Positions 1 through 8,931 of a stretch of DNA of 64,000 nt are shown here, in pieces. Origin of the DNA: Halopiger goleimassiliensis (GTDB lineage: Archaea; Halobacteriota; Halobacteria; Halobacteriales; Natrialbaceae); the NCBI RefSeq assembly GCF_000455345.1, contig NZ_HG315691.1, forward strand, positions 380,191 to 444,190. Reading direction: 5' to 3'. A model generated the notes under the pieces. It was not told where the DNA came from and ran no database searches. It was given only the letters and a program-made list of their open reading frames with translations. The position numbers and the translations under genes are program-made. Every line of letters starts with the position of its first letter. Within the stretch, counting starts at the first letter, position 1.

Positions 1-1
1 G

Positions 2-148
2 ATCACGCTGGTCGACCTCGCGGACGAACTCGACCTCGCGAAATCGACGTGTAGCGAAACCCTCCACCGCGTCGAGGAGCGAGTGCTGAAACAGTTCGTC
101 AGCGGCGACTGCGAACACCAGCCCGACGTCTCCATCCGCGCCGACTGA
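2..148 (+). CDS. C-terminal end of a bacterio-opsin activator (bat-like) HTH regulator, partial
   Basis: The reading frame is open from the window edge and ends at TGA 146-148. It encodes 48 residues that contain LADELDLAKSTCSETLHR and the following ERVLKQFV. This is the recognition-helix signature of the HTH_10 domain that ends haloarchaeal bat-type transcription regulators. The rest of the protein, normally carrying PAS/GAF or other sensor domains, lies outside the window, so its signal is unknown. Confidence 0.8.
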   Translation: MTLVDLADELDLAKSTCSETLHRVEERVLKQFVSGDCEHQPDVSIRAD

Positions 149-338
149 CCACGATACCGCCGTCTCCACCTCGGAGGGGACTCGTAGTGGCCGCGCTCGC
201 GCTCGAAGGCGAACGCCTCCCGGAGTCGGACGGAGAGCGTCTCGACGCCGCGACGGACCCCGGCACCGCTCGAGCCGGCGGACCGATCCGCTCGAAGTCG
301 ATATCCGCGTCGTAGGCCGCCTCGAGCGCCGCAGAGAG

Positions 339-1574
339 TCAGTCGAATCGGTAGCTGGAAAACCGAACGAGCAACAGGCCGCCGAGCGCGACGGCGACGG
401 CCGCGATGCCCGCGAACGCGAGGAAAAACGTCGTCTGCGTCCCGTAGGTCAGCACGATTCCGGCGAGCGACGCGCCGACCGCGCCGACGCCGTAGACGCC
501 GAGGTAGAAGTAGCCGAACGAGAGGCCGTGGACGTCCGGCGGGGAGTACTCGGCCAGCAGCGCCTGCCGGATCGGTGCCGACATGTAGATCGTGATCCCG
601 AGGACGGCACAGACGGCGAGGATCGCCCAGAGACCGGTTCTCGCGGCGGGGACGAACGCGAGCGAGGCGAGCACGACGACCGAGTACGTACCGATCAGCG
701 CGTACTCGGTTCGCGTCCGGTCGGTCCACTTCCCGCCGACGTACTGGCCGATGCCGCCGAGCAGGAGCAGGCCGGCGTAGACGTACTGGCTCGGTTCGAA
801 CGATTCGCCGCCGATCGCGACGGGATCGAACAGCGGCAGGTCGGAAAGGATCTCCGGCAGGAACGACAGCACCCCGCGAGCGTACAGCCCGTGGGTCATC
901 ACGAGCAGGAAGACGACGACGAAGCCGGCCGTAAAGAGCGCCCGGGACTGCCTGAAGAAGCCGACGACGCCGGTCAGCCCAGTCTCGGTCGCGGGCGACG
1001 CCGTCCCGCCGTCGGTCCCCGCCGTCTCGTCGAACTCGAACCGAAACGCCAGCGCCACGGCGACGACGGCAGGTAGCGCGAGCACCGCGGCGACGGTCCG
1101 CCAGGGCAGCCCCGTCAGCAGGATCGCCGCCGCGAACGGGCCGAGCGCCGTCCCGACGTTCCCGGCCGCGCCGTGGTACGCGAGCGCCGTCCCCCGCTCG
1201 GCCGCCCCACGGGTCAGCAGCGACAGCGCCGCCGGGTGATAGAGGCTCGAGGCGGCCCCCCAGACGAGCAGGCCGACCGCCAGCACCTCGAGCGTCGGCG
1301 CGGCACTGAGCAGGACGAAAGAACTGCCCATCCCCAGGATCGAGACCGTGACGAGGGTCTTCGAGCCGTACTCGTCGGCGAGCACGCCGCTGACGACGGC
1401 ACCGAGGCCGATCAGCGCGAGGCCGACGCCGACGAGCGTCCCGAGGACGGCCGGCGAGGTGTCGAAGGCGGGCAGCCAGACGACGATAAACAGCGGGATC
1501 GCGAGTTCGTAGAGGTGAAACATCGCGTGACCGATCGTCGTGAAGCCGACGATCTGTCGATCGTTGCGGTTCAT
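339..1574 (-). CDS. Major facilitator superfamily (MFS) transporter
   Basis: A 411-residue integral membrane protein with about twelve hydrophobic segments in two sets of six, the size and layout of an MFS permease. The loop after the second helix reads SGVLADEYGSK, a version of the G-x-x-x-D-R/K-x-G-R/K signature. The ATG at 1574 (MNRNDRQIVGF) is preferred: the frame stays open to 1895, but the added residues are Arg-rich and not protein-like, and the hydrophobic core begins soon after this Met. The substrate cannot be read from the sequence. The gene follows a methyltransferase on the same strand after about 175 nt. Confidence 0.85.
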   Translation of the reverse strand: MNRNDRQIVGFTTIGHAMFHLYELAIPLFIVVWLPAFDTSPAVLGTLVGVGLALIGLGAVVSGVLADEYGSKTLVTVSILGMGSSFVLLSAAPTLEVLAVGLLVWGAASSLYHPAALSLLTRGAAERGTALAYHGAAGNVGTALGPFAAAILLTGLPWRTVAAVLALPAVVAVALAFRFEFDETAGTDGGTASPATETGLTGVVGFFRQSRALFTAGFVVVFLLVMTHGLYARGVLSFLPEILSDLPLFDPVAIGGESFEPSQYVYAGLLLLGGIGQYVGGKWTDRTRTEYALIGTYSVVVLASLAFVPAARTGLWAILAVCAVLGITIYMSAPIRQALLAEYSPPDVHGLSFGYFYLGVYGVGAVGASLAGIVLTYGTQTTFFLAFAGIAAVAVALGGLLLVRFSSYRFD

Positions 1575-1749
1575 GTCGGTATCCGGGGCGGCGCGACCGT
1601 ATCGCACCCCCCTAGCATGCGTGGGCGTCGACTTCGCGTCCCGATCCGTCTCGTCGAGCCGACGGGAGCCGAACGTGGCTCTCGCACGGGTGCTCGAGCG
1701 GATGGCAGGCGGGATTCCGTAGCCCCGGTTCGTCGCTCGCGCACCGTCG

Positions 1750-2484
1750 TCACCCCCGGGAAGACGACTCGAGCGCACCGTCGTAGTGCAGCGCGAGGCT
1801 GTACATCGATCCCACCTCGCGGGAGCCGATCTCGTCCACGAGACGATCCGCACGGGAAACGAGGGGGGCCGCGAGTGCTGGCGGGAGGTCCGCAACCTGC
1901 TCGCGGACGACGTCCGCGTGAGCCTCGAGCAGGTCGGCGGTCCAGGGCACCGGCTCGAGGATCGTCTCGGTGCGATCGTGGCCCCAGCCGTGGCCGGCGA
2001 ACAGCCGCCGGAGGGCGTCGGCGGGGTAGAACGTGAGCGCCGGGCGGCCGTCGGCGAGTTCCGTGGCCGCGTTCTCGACGGCGAACAGTTCTCGAACCGG
2101 TTCGGCGTCGGAAAGCGGCGCGTAGTCGTCGATCACGAGCGTCCCACCGGAGGCGACGACCCGGGTCAGTTCCGCAGCGATCGCCGCAGCCGTCGCCGGT
2201 GGAACGACGTTGAACAGCGCGTGGGCGGTGATCACGTCGACGCTGTCGTCTGGCAACGGGATCGACCGGAGGTCGGCGTACAGGACCGCCGCTCGATCGT
2301 CCTCGATCCGCTCCCGAACCTCGAGCGCGTGGTCGGCGTCGTTCGTCACGGCGTAGACCGCGGCGGGGTCGGCCTCGAGGAGGCCGGCCGTCGCGTTGCC
2401 GACGCCGGCCCCGGCCTCGAGGCAAACCCGGCCCACGATCGATCGGTCGGCGAGCGCTCGCCGAATCGTCTTCGGAACGGCCAT
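1750..2484 (-). CDS. Class I SAM-dependent methyltransferase
   Basis: A 244-residue soluble protein. Residues 21-32 contain LEAGAGVGNAT, the glycine-rich SAM-binding motif I. An acidic residue ends the next strand, and ADLRSIPLPDDSVDVITAHAL resembles motifs II-III of Rossmann-fold methyltransferases. A strand with GGTLVIDDY follows. The family acts on many small molecules, RNAs and proteins, so the substrate cannot be named. The ATG at 2484 begins a protein-like N-terminus. It probably reads on towards the MFS gene on the same strand. Confidence 0.8.
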   Translation of the reverse strand: MAVPKTIRRALADRSIVGRVCLEAGAGVGNATAGLLEADPAAVYAVTNDADHALEVRERIEDDRAAVLYADLRSIPLPDDSVDVITAHALFNVVPPATAAAIAAELTRVVASGGTLVIDDYAPLSDAEPVRELFAVENAATELADGRPALTFYPADALRRLFAGHGWGHDRTETILEPVPWTADLLEAHADVVREQVADLPPALAAPLVSRADRLVDEIGSREVGSMYSLALHYDGALESSSRG

Positions 2485-2563
2485 ACCACCTGTCTCGACG
2501 CCGACAGCTTGTGGCTATCGGTCGCCGTCCGGCTCCGAGCCGAACGTCTTCGGCCGTTCGGGT

Positions 2564-3451
2564 TCATCCCGACGGCTGGTAGTACCGCTTGAGCCACGTC
2601 GTCAACCCCTCGAGGTCGGGGAACAGCGTTCGGTGGTTGACGTTCAACTGGTCGAGTTTGTCGCGAAACTCGAGTTTGCGCTCGCCCGGGACGACGATCT
2701 TCCGGTAACAGTCCTCGCGCTCGGCGAACCACTCGTCGAGCGCCAGTCGCGGATCCGACTGGAACGAGAAGACCGCCGACTGGTTGACGATGCGATCGTC
2801 GATCGCCGGCGGACGGAAGAAGAGGACGTACTGATCGTCGGGTTCGTCCTCCACGCCCCACATCTCCCGCCAGATTTCGGTGATCCGGGAGACGTCGTTG
2901 AGGTTTCGCAGCGGCTGCTCGCGGTCCGCGCCCGCCCCCTGGCTGGCGTCGTACTCGAGGGTCGCGTTCGACAGCAGGTGGACGTCGAGCATGTTCGTCT
3001 CGGTCACCTCGAGCACCTCGCGGTAGTGGGCCGGCAGCTCCTCGTGGAGGGTCCGGTAGTCGGCGGCCCAGATCGCCGCGTCGTGGGCCGTGTTCCCGTC
3101 CTGGACGGCGAAGTACGCGGCGACCAGCGGCGAGAACGACCAGTCGAGCAGCCGGGTCGGCAGACCGTAGTGACGCGCGATGGCCAGCAGGTGCCAGACC
3201 GATTCGGGTTCGCCGACCTCGCCGCGAGCGTACTGGGCGAAGTTGCGCAACAGCAACGGCTCGAGTTTCCACTTCCCGGAGTCGCCGACGAAGCGATCGA
3301 TCGGCGTCTGAAGGCTGAACGACTCGTCGGAGACGCCGCGGTAGACGTACGGCGAGCGGTGCCGTTCGATGTCGTCCAGCCACATGTCCGCCGAGAGCAG
3401 GTCGTGGAACTCGATCCACGACTCCGCGCGGACGATGCGATCGTCCGTCAT
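2564..3451 (-). CDS. FRG-domain protein
   Basis: A 295-residue soluble protein. YRGVSD at residues 37-42 contains the F/Y-R-G motif that names the FRG family. Residues 92-115 (ARHYGLPTRLLDWSFSPLVA and following) match its second conserved block. FRG proteins are poorly characterised. They occur in bacteria, archaea and phages, sometimes among defence genes, and may have a nucleotide- or RNA-related activity. No signal peptide or membrane helix is seen. The gene sits between the methyltransferase and the hydrolase with no obvious partner, and its role is unknown. Confidence 0.85.
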   Translation of the reverse strand: MTDDRIVRAESWIEFHDLLSADMWLDDIERHRSPYVYRGVSDESFSLQTPIDRFVGDSGKWKLEPLLLRNFAQYARGEVGEPESVWHLLAIARHYGLPTRLLDWSFSPLVAAYFAVQDGNTAHDAAIWAADYRTLHEELPAHYREVLEVTETNMLDVHLLSNATLEYDASQGAGADREQPLRNLNDVSRITEIWREMWGVEDEPDDQYVLFFRPPAIDDRIVNQSAVFSFQSDPRLALDEWFAEREDCYRKIVVPGERKLEFRDKLDQLNVNHRTLFPDLEGLTTWLKRYYQPSG

Positions 3452-3609
3452 CGGGGGCCGATCCGCGCTCGCGGTCGATCACGCCGCCGCTCGTCGTCGG
3501 GAGAAATCGCGCTCACATCGATGCCCCTCGAGCGCCCGACGGAAAACGCTTCTCGCGGTCGGCGTGACTGTTCGACGCGCCGAACGGTCGAGAGCGGAAT
3601 CGCCTCGAG

Positions 3610-4266
3610 TCACCCCTCGAGCAGCGTCCGCTCGAAGAAGGCCGCGACGTCGCTCCCGATGTCGCCGTGCTTCGCCACGAAGAAGTGATCCGCCGGGTAC
3701 GAACGAACCTCGTCGTCCCGCTCCCGCGCCCGCTCGACGATCGGTTCCCACTCGACGGTCGAATCGCGCTCGCCGTGGCCCACGAACAGGGGGACCGAGA
3801 CCTCCGCGAGCGCCTCGAGGGCGTCCAGATCGTCCGCGAGGCGGGCCGTGGGCGCGAGGGCGGCGACGGCCGCGGGTGTCGCGTCGTCGGCGGGATCGGC
3901 CCCGCCCGTGGCGTCCGCGAGGTCGGCGGCGGCCAGCAGCGCGAGCGTCGCGCCGAAGCTGTAGCCGAAGAGTCCGACCCGATCGTACCGGTCGGCGGCC
4001 CAGCGGACGGCGTTGCGGACGTCAGCGCGCTCGCCGTAGCCCTCGTCCCACGAGCCGTAGTCGAACCGCAGGCAAGCGATGCCCGCGTCGGTGAGCGCCG
4101 CCGCGACGGCGACGAGGCGGCCGTCGCTGCGCGACCCGCCGTGCTGGGGGTGTGGCGGGCAGGCGACGACGATCGATTCAGGGCCGTCCCGGACGGGATC
4201 GGCGTCCCCGGGCTCCTCGAGCGTCCCGCGCACGTCGCGGCCGCCGGGTATCAACACGTCGCTCAT
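3610..4266 (-). CDS. Alpha/beta hydrolase (dienelactone-hydrolase or acyl-peptidase type)
   Basis: A 218-residue protein with the alpha/beta-hydrolase elements in order. CPPHPQHGG lies near the oxyanion region, GYSFGA is the nucleophile elbow (Ser), GHGERDSTV carries the likely acid, and YPADHFFV carries the catalytic His near the C-terminus. The ATG at 4266 (MSDVLIPGGRD) fits the domain start; the frame continues to 4371 but adds 35 unlike residues. Related haloarchaeal proteins are annotated as dienelactone-hydrolase-like with unknown substrate. No signal peptide is visible, so it should be cytoplasmic. Confidence 0.8.
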   Translation of the reverse strand: MSDVLIPGGRDVRGTLEEPGDADPVRDGPESIVVACPPHPQHGGSRSDGRLVAVAAALTDAGIACLRFDYGSWDEGYGERADVRNAVRWAADRYDRVGLFGYSFGATLALLAAADLADATGGADPADDATPAAVAALAPTARLADDLDALEALAEVSVPLFVGHGERDSTVEWEPIVERARERDDEVRSYPADHFFVAKHGDIGSDVAAFFERTLLEG

Positions 4267-4868
4267 AGGGCATCGTCTCTCGAGGACGCTAACAGAAGTT
4301 GGGATCGAGCGCGTTGGATCGACCGTGTTCGGATGATACCGTGAGGGATCTGCTGCAGTTCGAAACACCACGAAAGCCCCTGGCGCTATCCGGTCGAGGG
4401 GCTCGCTGCGCGCGCTCCTCCGTTCGCGTGCTTACGTCGCCCGTCTTCCCGGATACCGCCAGCCCCTTTCATTCCCACCCCGTGTCGGCTGACCGGTCAG
4501 ACCACGTTGGGTGGGAATGAAAGGGGCTGACACGCTCGATCCCTCCCGGGCGTAGCAAGCCGCGAGGGATCGAAGATCCCTCGGCCCGTGCGAACGGGCG
4601 CTTTGCGCCCGTGAGCAGAGACCGCAGCCGGGAGGCGAGGACCGTGGTTCGAGAGACCTTCGGTCTCTCGTCATCTCGCGGAACTCCGTTCCGCGACGAC
4701 TCGTCGAGGTAGCTTTGCTACCTCGAGATCACGAAAGACGCTTCGCGTCTTTCGAACGACAGCAAGCCCCGGAGGGTCGAGCGTGTCAGAGGCTTTCGTG
4801 GTGGCGACGGTCATTTCGGAACTAGACGCGAGAACATTAGAGAACGACTCGAGCGCGGCGACCGGACC
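4267..4868. other. Gene-free stretch holding a multi-hairpin element
   Basis: About 600 nt between the hydrolase start and the end of the next minus-strand gene. Codon structure is absent. The right half is filled by the structured element described separately at 4461-4789. The left part (4267-4460) should hold the hydrolase promoter; I saw no other gene in it. Confidence 0.6.
4461..4789. ncRNA. Multi-branched hairpin element, candidate structured RNA or palindromic repeat element
   Basis: A perfect 20-bp inverted repeat (4461-4480 with 4509-4528) encloses a 28-nt loop. Immediately after it, 4527-4546 can pair with 4771-4789 (19 bp, one bulge), closing a domain of about 260 nt. Inside lie six perfect hairpins, each with a 3-nt loop: 4563-4583, 4594-4612, 4650-4670, 4676-4696, 4704-4726 and 4732-4754. 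CAGCAAGCC-like strings sit near both ends. No coding frame is convincing. Direction of transcription is unknown. It could be a non-coding RNA, a DNA-level element or a non-autonomous mobile repeat. Confidence 0.6.
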
Positions 4869-5798
4869 CTACGACGAGCGAACGGTGACGGACTCGACCG
4901 TCAGCTCCGCGTCGACGACGACGGTCACCGTCCCGGCGTCGCGCTCGAGGTCGACGGCGAGTCGCGGCGGATCGCGAGACTCGAGGCGGCTCCGGCCGGC
5001 GGGAAGCGCCCAGAGGGGGCGGTCGGGATCGACGCCGATCTCGCGGAGCGCCGCGGCGACCCGGTCGTCGGTGACGACCGCGGAGACGACGTCCATCCCG
5101 ACGGTGAACGAGCAGGTGTCGCAGTCGAGTTCCACCCAGTGGGCGTCGGCGTCGAGGGGCTCCTTCCAGGGGGTGTCGGTCCCGAGCGCGTCGATCCGGA
5201 GGTCGACCGTCGTCGAGCCGGAACAGTCCGGACAGAGGTCCTGGCGGGCGAGCGCGAGGTCGTGGCGGACGCGCGCATCGAGCACGTCGAGGAGATCGTC
5301 GGCGTCGTGGCTCTCGAACCCGTTGCGCGGGAAGGAGTAGGTGAAACCGATCCACTCCTCGCAGTCCTCGCAGTCGACGGAGACGAAGCCTCGTTCGTAG
5401 CGCAGGACGGTACCGCCGCCACAGATCGGGCAGTCCGCGTCGATCGGCGTCGGATCGAACGCGAACGGCTCGGTCGGACGGTGGGCGAGGACGGCGCGGT
5501 AGAGCGCGGTCGCGCTCGCCGTCGGCACGTAGCCGTCCTCGACCTTCCGGACGTAGACCCCCCGTAGCTGGTCGAGATGGTAGTTGAACTTGCCCGAGTC
5601 GCGGATCCCGACGGCCTCCATCAGTTCGGCGTAGGATTTGGGCTCCGTGTAGATCGCCACCCAGTCCTCGAGCAGCGCGAGCAGGATCTCGAGGCGGATC
5701 TCGTGGCCCAGCAGCGAGAACGCCTCGCGGGCGTCGACGTCGGGGTTGCCCGCGGAGGACGCCTCGTCCTCGACCGGGCCGCCGTCCGGAGACACCAT
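4869..5798 (-). CDS. ArsR-type winged-helix regulator with zinc-ribbon domains
   Basis: A 309-residue protein. Residues 25-95 (AFSLLGHEIRLEILLALLED, then FNYHLDQLRGVYVRK) form an ArsR-like winged helix. The middle has a CxxC pair (CPICGG) followed by CEDC, a zinc ribbon. A second ribbon follows with CPDC and CDTC. The C-terminal part is beta-rich. This architecture is common among haloarchaeal HTH proteins of unknown regulon. The ATG at 5798 is the only sensible start. It is divergent from the serine-hydrolase gene at 5942, so the 143-nt gap probably holds both promoters. Confidence 0.8.
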   Translation of the reverse strand: MVSPDGGPVEDEASSAGNPDVDAREAFSLLGHEIRLEILLALLEDWVAIYTEPKSYAELMEAVGIRDSGKFNYHLDQLRGVYVRKVEDGYVPTASATALYRAVLAHRPTEPFAFDPTPIDADCPICGGGTVLRYERGFVSVDCEDCEEWIGFTYSFPRNGFESHDADDLLDVLDARVRHDLALARQDLCPDCSGSTTVDLRIDALGTDTPWKEPLDADAHWVELDCDTCSFTVGMDVVSAVVTDDRVAAALREIGVDPDRPLWALPAGRSRLESRDPPRLAVDLERDAGTVTVVVDAELTVESVTVRSS

Positions 5799-5941
5799 AG
5801 CGGGGTATCGCAGGCCACCTCAATGACGGTTCCGGGTCGCGGCCGGCACCGCCGTTCGGTTCGGAAGCGTGACGCGTTAGCATCGCTTGTGAAATCGAGT
5901 TCTCAAAACGGTTACGTGAAGACCCCTCGTTCGTCCCGACT

Positions 5942-7207
5942 ATGACGGGGACCGAACACGCGGGTAGATCGACCGACCGCCCGACGCGGCGACGGGTGCT
6001 GCGGGCGAGTGCAGCCGGTAGCGTCCTGCTCGCCGGCTGTCTCGGGACCGAGGGGAACGGCGACGGGGACGAGGACGCGGCCGACGGCGATACAGCCGAC
6101 GGCGGGGAACCGAGCGACGACGGTGAACCGCCCGAGGACGACGATGGAGCCGACGAGGACGACGACCGACCGGTGACCGGCGAGACCGTCCCGGAACTCG
6201 AGGCCGTCGACGAGGCGACGCTCGCGTACATGGACGACCTGGACCTCGGCGCGGGCGCGGTGGCCATCGCCCGCGACGGCGACCTGGTGTTCGAACGCGG
6301 CTACGGCTGGGGCGATCCCGACCGCACGGAGCCCGCGGAGCCGGACGCGTTCTACCGCATCGGGAGCATCTCCAAGCTGTTCACGGGCGAGGCCGTCCTG
6401 CGGCTGATCGACGAGGGCGAGCTCGCTCTCGACGACGCGGTCTACCCCTTGCTCGAGGTGGAGCCGCCGGGTGGCGACCTCGCCGACGAGCGGGTCCGCG
6501 ACGTGACCGTCGAGCACCTGCTGAACCACGCGGGCGGCTGGGACCGGTTCGAACACGCGAACCCGCTGTACAATCCGCAGGTGGTGATGGAGGCGCTGGA
6601 GCTCGAGGAACCGCCGGACGCCGCGGACGTCATCCGGTACATGCTGGACCAGCCGCTGCAGTTCGCTCCGGGCAGCGACACGGTGTACTCGAATTTCGGC
6701 TACGTGCTGCTCGCACGGGTCGTGGAGAACGTGACGGGCGAACCCTACCAAGAGCACCTCGAGCGGGTGCTGTTCGAACCGGCCGGTGTGGAGGGGATCG
6801 AACTCGGGCACACGCCCCCGAGCGAGCGTCCCGACGACGAGATCTGGTACGACGACGCGGAGCAGTGTCCGAGCGTCTTCGGGGCCGACGGGGAGACCAG
6901 TTGCGCCGACGGCGGATTCGTCCTCGAGGCGTTCGAGGGGGCCGGCGAGCACGTCGCCCGGGCGCGCTCGCTGGTCGCCGCCGTCGACGCGCTCGAGTGG
7001 CTCTGGGCCGACGGCCGGGCGGTTCGCGAGCCCGGAGCGATCGTCTACAACGGCTCCCACTACGGCTCGTTCGCCTACGCGGAGCGTCGGCCCGACGGCG
7101 TCACCGTCGCGGCGCTGTTCAACGGCCGCCATCCGTCGGTCGAACCGTCGGCGGTGATCCGACAGGAACTCGCCGCGGCGCTCGAGAGCGTCGACGACTG
7201 GCCATGA
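5942..7207 (+). CDS. Tat-exported lipoprotein serine hydrolase, class C beta-lactamase family
   Basis: A 421-residue protein. A Tat signal (RRRVLRA near residue 17) leads to the lipobox LLAGC with Cys33, so the protein should be anchored outside the membrane. A very acidic linker spans about residues 36-80. The catalytic domain shows S142-I-S-K145 (SxxK), Y249-S-N251 (YxN) and a late HYG in place of KTG. That set defines class C beta-lactamase/DD-peptidase-like hydrolases, which in archaea act as esterases or peptidases of unknown substrate. Its stop overlaps the start of the M23-like gene (ATGA at 7204-7207), so the two are co-transcribed. Confidence 0.88.
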   Translation: MTGTEHAGRSTDRPTRRRVLRASAAGSVLLAGCLGTEGNGDGDEDAADGDTADGGEPSDDGEPPEDDDGADEDDDRPVTGETVPELEAVDEATLAYMDDLDLGAGAVAIARDGDLVFERGYGWGDPDRTEPAEPDAFYRIGSISKLFTGEAVLRLIDEGELALDDAVYPLLEVEPPGGDLADERVRDVTVEHLLNHAGGWDRFEHANPLYNPQVVMEALELEEPPDAADVIRYMLDQPLQFAPGSDTVYSNFGYVLLARVVENVTGEPYQEHLERVLFEPAGVEGIELGHTPPSERPDDEIWYDDAEQCPSVFGADGETSCADGGFVLEAFEGAGEHVARARSLVAAVDALEWLWADGRAVREPGAIVYNGSHYGSFAYAERRPDGVTVAALFNGRHPSVEPSAVIRQELAAALESVDDWP

Positions 7208-8826
7208 GTCGCGACGACATCCCCCGTGGGGCCAGCGGCGATTCAGGGACGGAGAGCGCGGCGACGCGGCTCCGCCAACTGCTCCGGAACCTCGATCCGG
7301 GCCGGTTCGGACTGCTGGGGTTTCTCTCCGTGCCGGGCTACCTCGTCGAGTCGCTGTCCGTCCTGCAGCCGCTGGTGTTGTTCTTCCTCCTGCTCCTGTG
7401 GCCGCTCGTCGAACCCCTGTTCGACTACGCACTCAAGCGAGGGGCCGACGAGGAGACCGAACCCACCGACTGGATCCACATGGGCGACCCGCGCGAGTGG
7501 GCCGTCTCCTACCTCTCGATCCCGCTGGCGTTCGTCAACCCGCCGGTGCTCGTCCAAGACGTCCTCCAGTTGCTCGGATCGGGCGTCGCGATGGTCCGCC
7601 ACCGTGGCTCGGTACCCGATCCGAGCGACGAGCGGCCGATCACCTACCGGCTGCCGGTCGAGGGCACCTGGACCGTCGTCAACGGCAGCCTCGAGAAGGA
7701 GTACTCCCACTCGTGGATCCCGACGACCCAGCGCTACGCCTACGACCTCGTCGTCACGGACGAGGACGGCCACTCACGACCCGCAGGCACGAAACCGGCC
7801 GTCGAGGAGTACTACTGCTACGACGAACCCGTGCTCGCGCCGGCCGACGGCGTGGTCGTCGACGTCCTCGACACCGACCTCGAGCCCTCGCGCGGCGGCG
7901 GCTTCGCTCACCCGCTGAAACGCAGTATTCCCGGCAACTACGTGACGATCCAGCACGCGCCCGAGGAGTTCAGCACGCTCGCCCACCTCGTGCCCGGCAG
8001 CGTCGCGGTCCAACCGGGCGAGCGCGTCGAGCGCGGCCAGCAGGTGGGACGATGTGGCCACTCCGGGAACTCGACGGAACCCCACCTCCACCTCCAGTTC
8101 CAGGACCATCCGACGTTCGAGCTGGCCGCCGGGATACCGCCCCGCTTCGCGAACGTCGACGTCGAATCGCCCTGGCTGGACGCGGCCGACGGCGACCCCG
8201 ATAGCAGCGGTCCGACCGCGATCACCGCCGGCCAGCGGGTGACGACCGTCGATTCGGCCCGGGGGGCGAGCGACCAGTCGTCGTCAGCCGCGGCGTCGAC
8301 GAGGCAAGAGAGCCCGGAGACGACGGGTGACGCGTCGGAGTCGACGCGAGCGCCGGACGAACCGACGGCGGCGACGGACGGCGCGGGCCGATCGGGAGCG
8401 ACTGGGAGCGCGGACGGCCCGCTGCGATCCCCGGTCGCCGTCACGCTCGAGCGCTTTGCCTTCGGCGTCGGCGTCGCCGCCGTGACGGCGGTACTCGTGG
8501 GCATCGTCGCCCGCGTCGCGGGACTCGAGGTGGGAGCGCTCGAGACGGCGCTCGTCCTCGCGGGGGGCGCGGGCGCTGGCCTCGGCTGGCGGCTCCTCGC
8601 GGGGAGAGCGGGCCGCATGCTGCGGCCGGGCGGGTTCGGCGCGCCGCTGGGAGTGGTCGCCGTTTCCCTCCTCTGGGCGGCCGTTCCGGCCGCTCGCTGG
8701 CCGGCGGCGCTGCTGACGGTCGGCGTCGCCGGCTACGTGGCGATCGGGGCGCTGGATCGGCGTCTCCTCAGGCGAGCGTTCGAGCGCCGAGCGAGTCGAG
8801 ATGCCCGGGCCGGGACGGAATCGTAG
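7204..8826 (+). CDS. M23-family (LytM-like) metallopeptidase domain membrane protein
   Basis: A 540-residue protein starting at the ATG that overlaps the upstream stop. Residues 35-72 are hydrophobic. The middle carries an M23/LytM beta-barrel with APADGVVVDV, GNYVTIQH, GERVERGQQVGRCGHSGNS and H294-L-H296. The usual HxxxD zinc motif appears as RYAYD (Asp181), so the first His is missing, as in some divergent family members. A Ser/Thr/Asp-rich linker follows, then about four hydrophobic segments near the C-terminus. M23 enzymes usually cut peptidoglycan, which haloarchaea lack, so the target must differ or the domain may be a binding module. Confidence 0.8.
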   Translation: MSRDDIPRGASGDSGTESAATRLRQLLRNLDPGRFGLLGFLSVPGYLVESLSVLQPLVLFFLLLLWPLVEPLFDYALKRGADEETEPTDWIHMGDPREWAVSYLSIPLAFVNPPVLVQDVLQLLGSGVAMVRHRGSVPDPSDERPITYRLPVEGTWTVVNGSLEKEYSHSWIPTTQRYAYDLVVTDEDGHSRPAGTKPAVEEYYCYDEPVLAPADGVVVDVLDTDLEPSRGGGFAHPLKRSIPGNYVTIQHAPEEFSTLAHLVPGSVAVQPGERVERGQQVGRCGHSGNSTEPHLHLQFQDHPTFELAAGIPPRFANVDVESPWLDAADGDPDSSGPTAITAGQRVTTVDSARGASDQSSSAAASTRQESPETTGDASESTRAPDEPTAATDGAGRSGATGSADGPLRSPVAVTLERFAFGVGVAAVTAVLVGIVARVAGLEVGALETALVLAGGAGAGLGWRLLAGRAGRMLRPGGFGAPLGVVAVSLLWAAVPAARWPAALLTVGVAGYVAIGALDRRLLRRAFERRASRDARAGTES

Positions 8827-8900
8827 CGCTGCAGGGCCGAAATCGGCGGCTCGAGGGGACGAGCGATCGGACAATCACGCGGACTGTCGTTGAAGTGATG

Positions 8901-8908
8901 TTTTTAAG
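8901..8908 (+). promoter_or_regulatory. TATA box of the pspA-like gene
   Basis: TTTTTAAG lies 24 nt before the ATG at 8932, the spacing expected for a leaderless or nearly leaderless haloarchaeal transcript. No Shine-Dalgarno motif precedes the ATG. Confidence 0.65.
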
Positions 8909-8931
8909 GGTGACGAGCGTTACGTACGAGT

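Noticed and set aside
149..338. Possible broken minus-strand gene remnant near the left end
   Set aside because: Two neighbouring frames each look protein-like for 25-30 codons, as if frameshifted, but neither has a recognisable family motif or a start.
6865..7203. Upstream extension of the M23-like gene
   Set aside because: It is Arg-rich shadow of the serine-hydrolase gene; the ATG overlapping the upstream stop at 7204 is the natural start.
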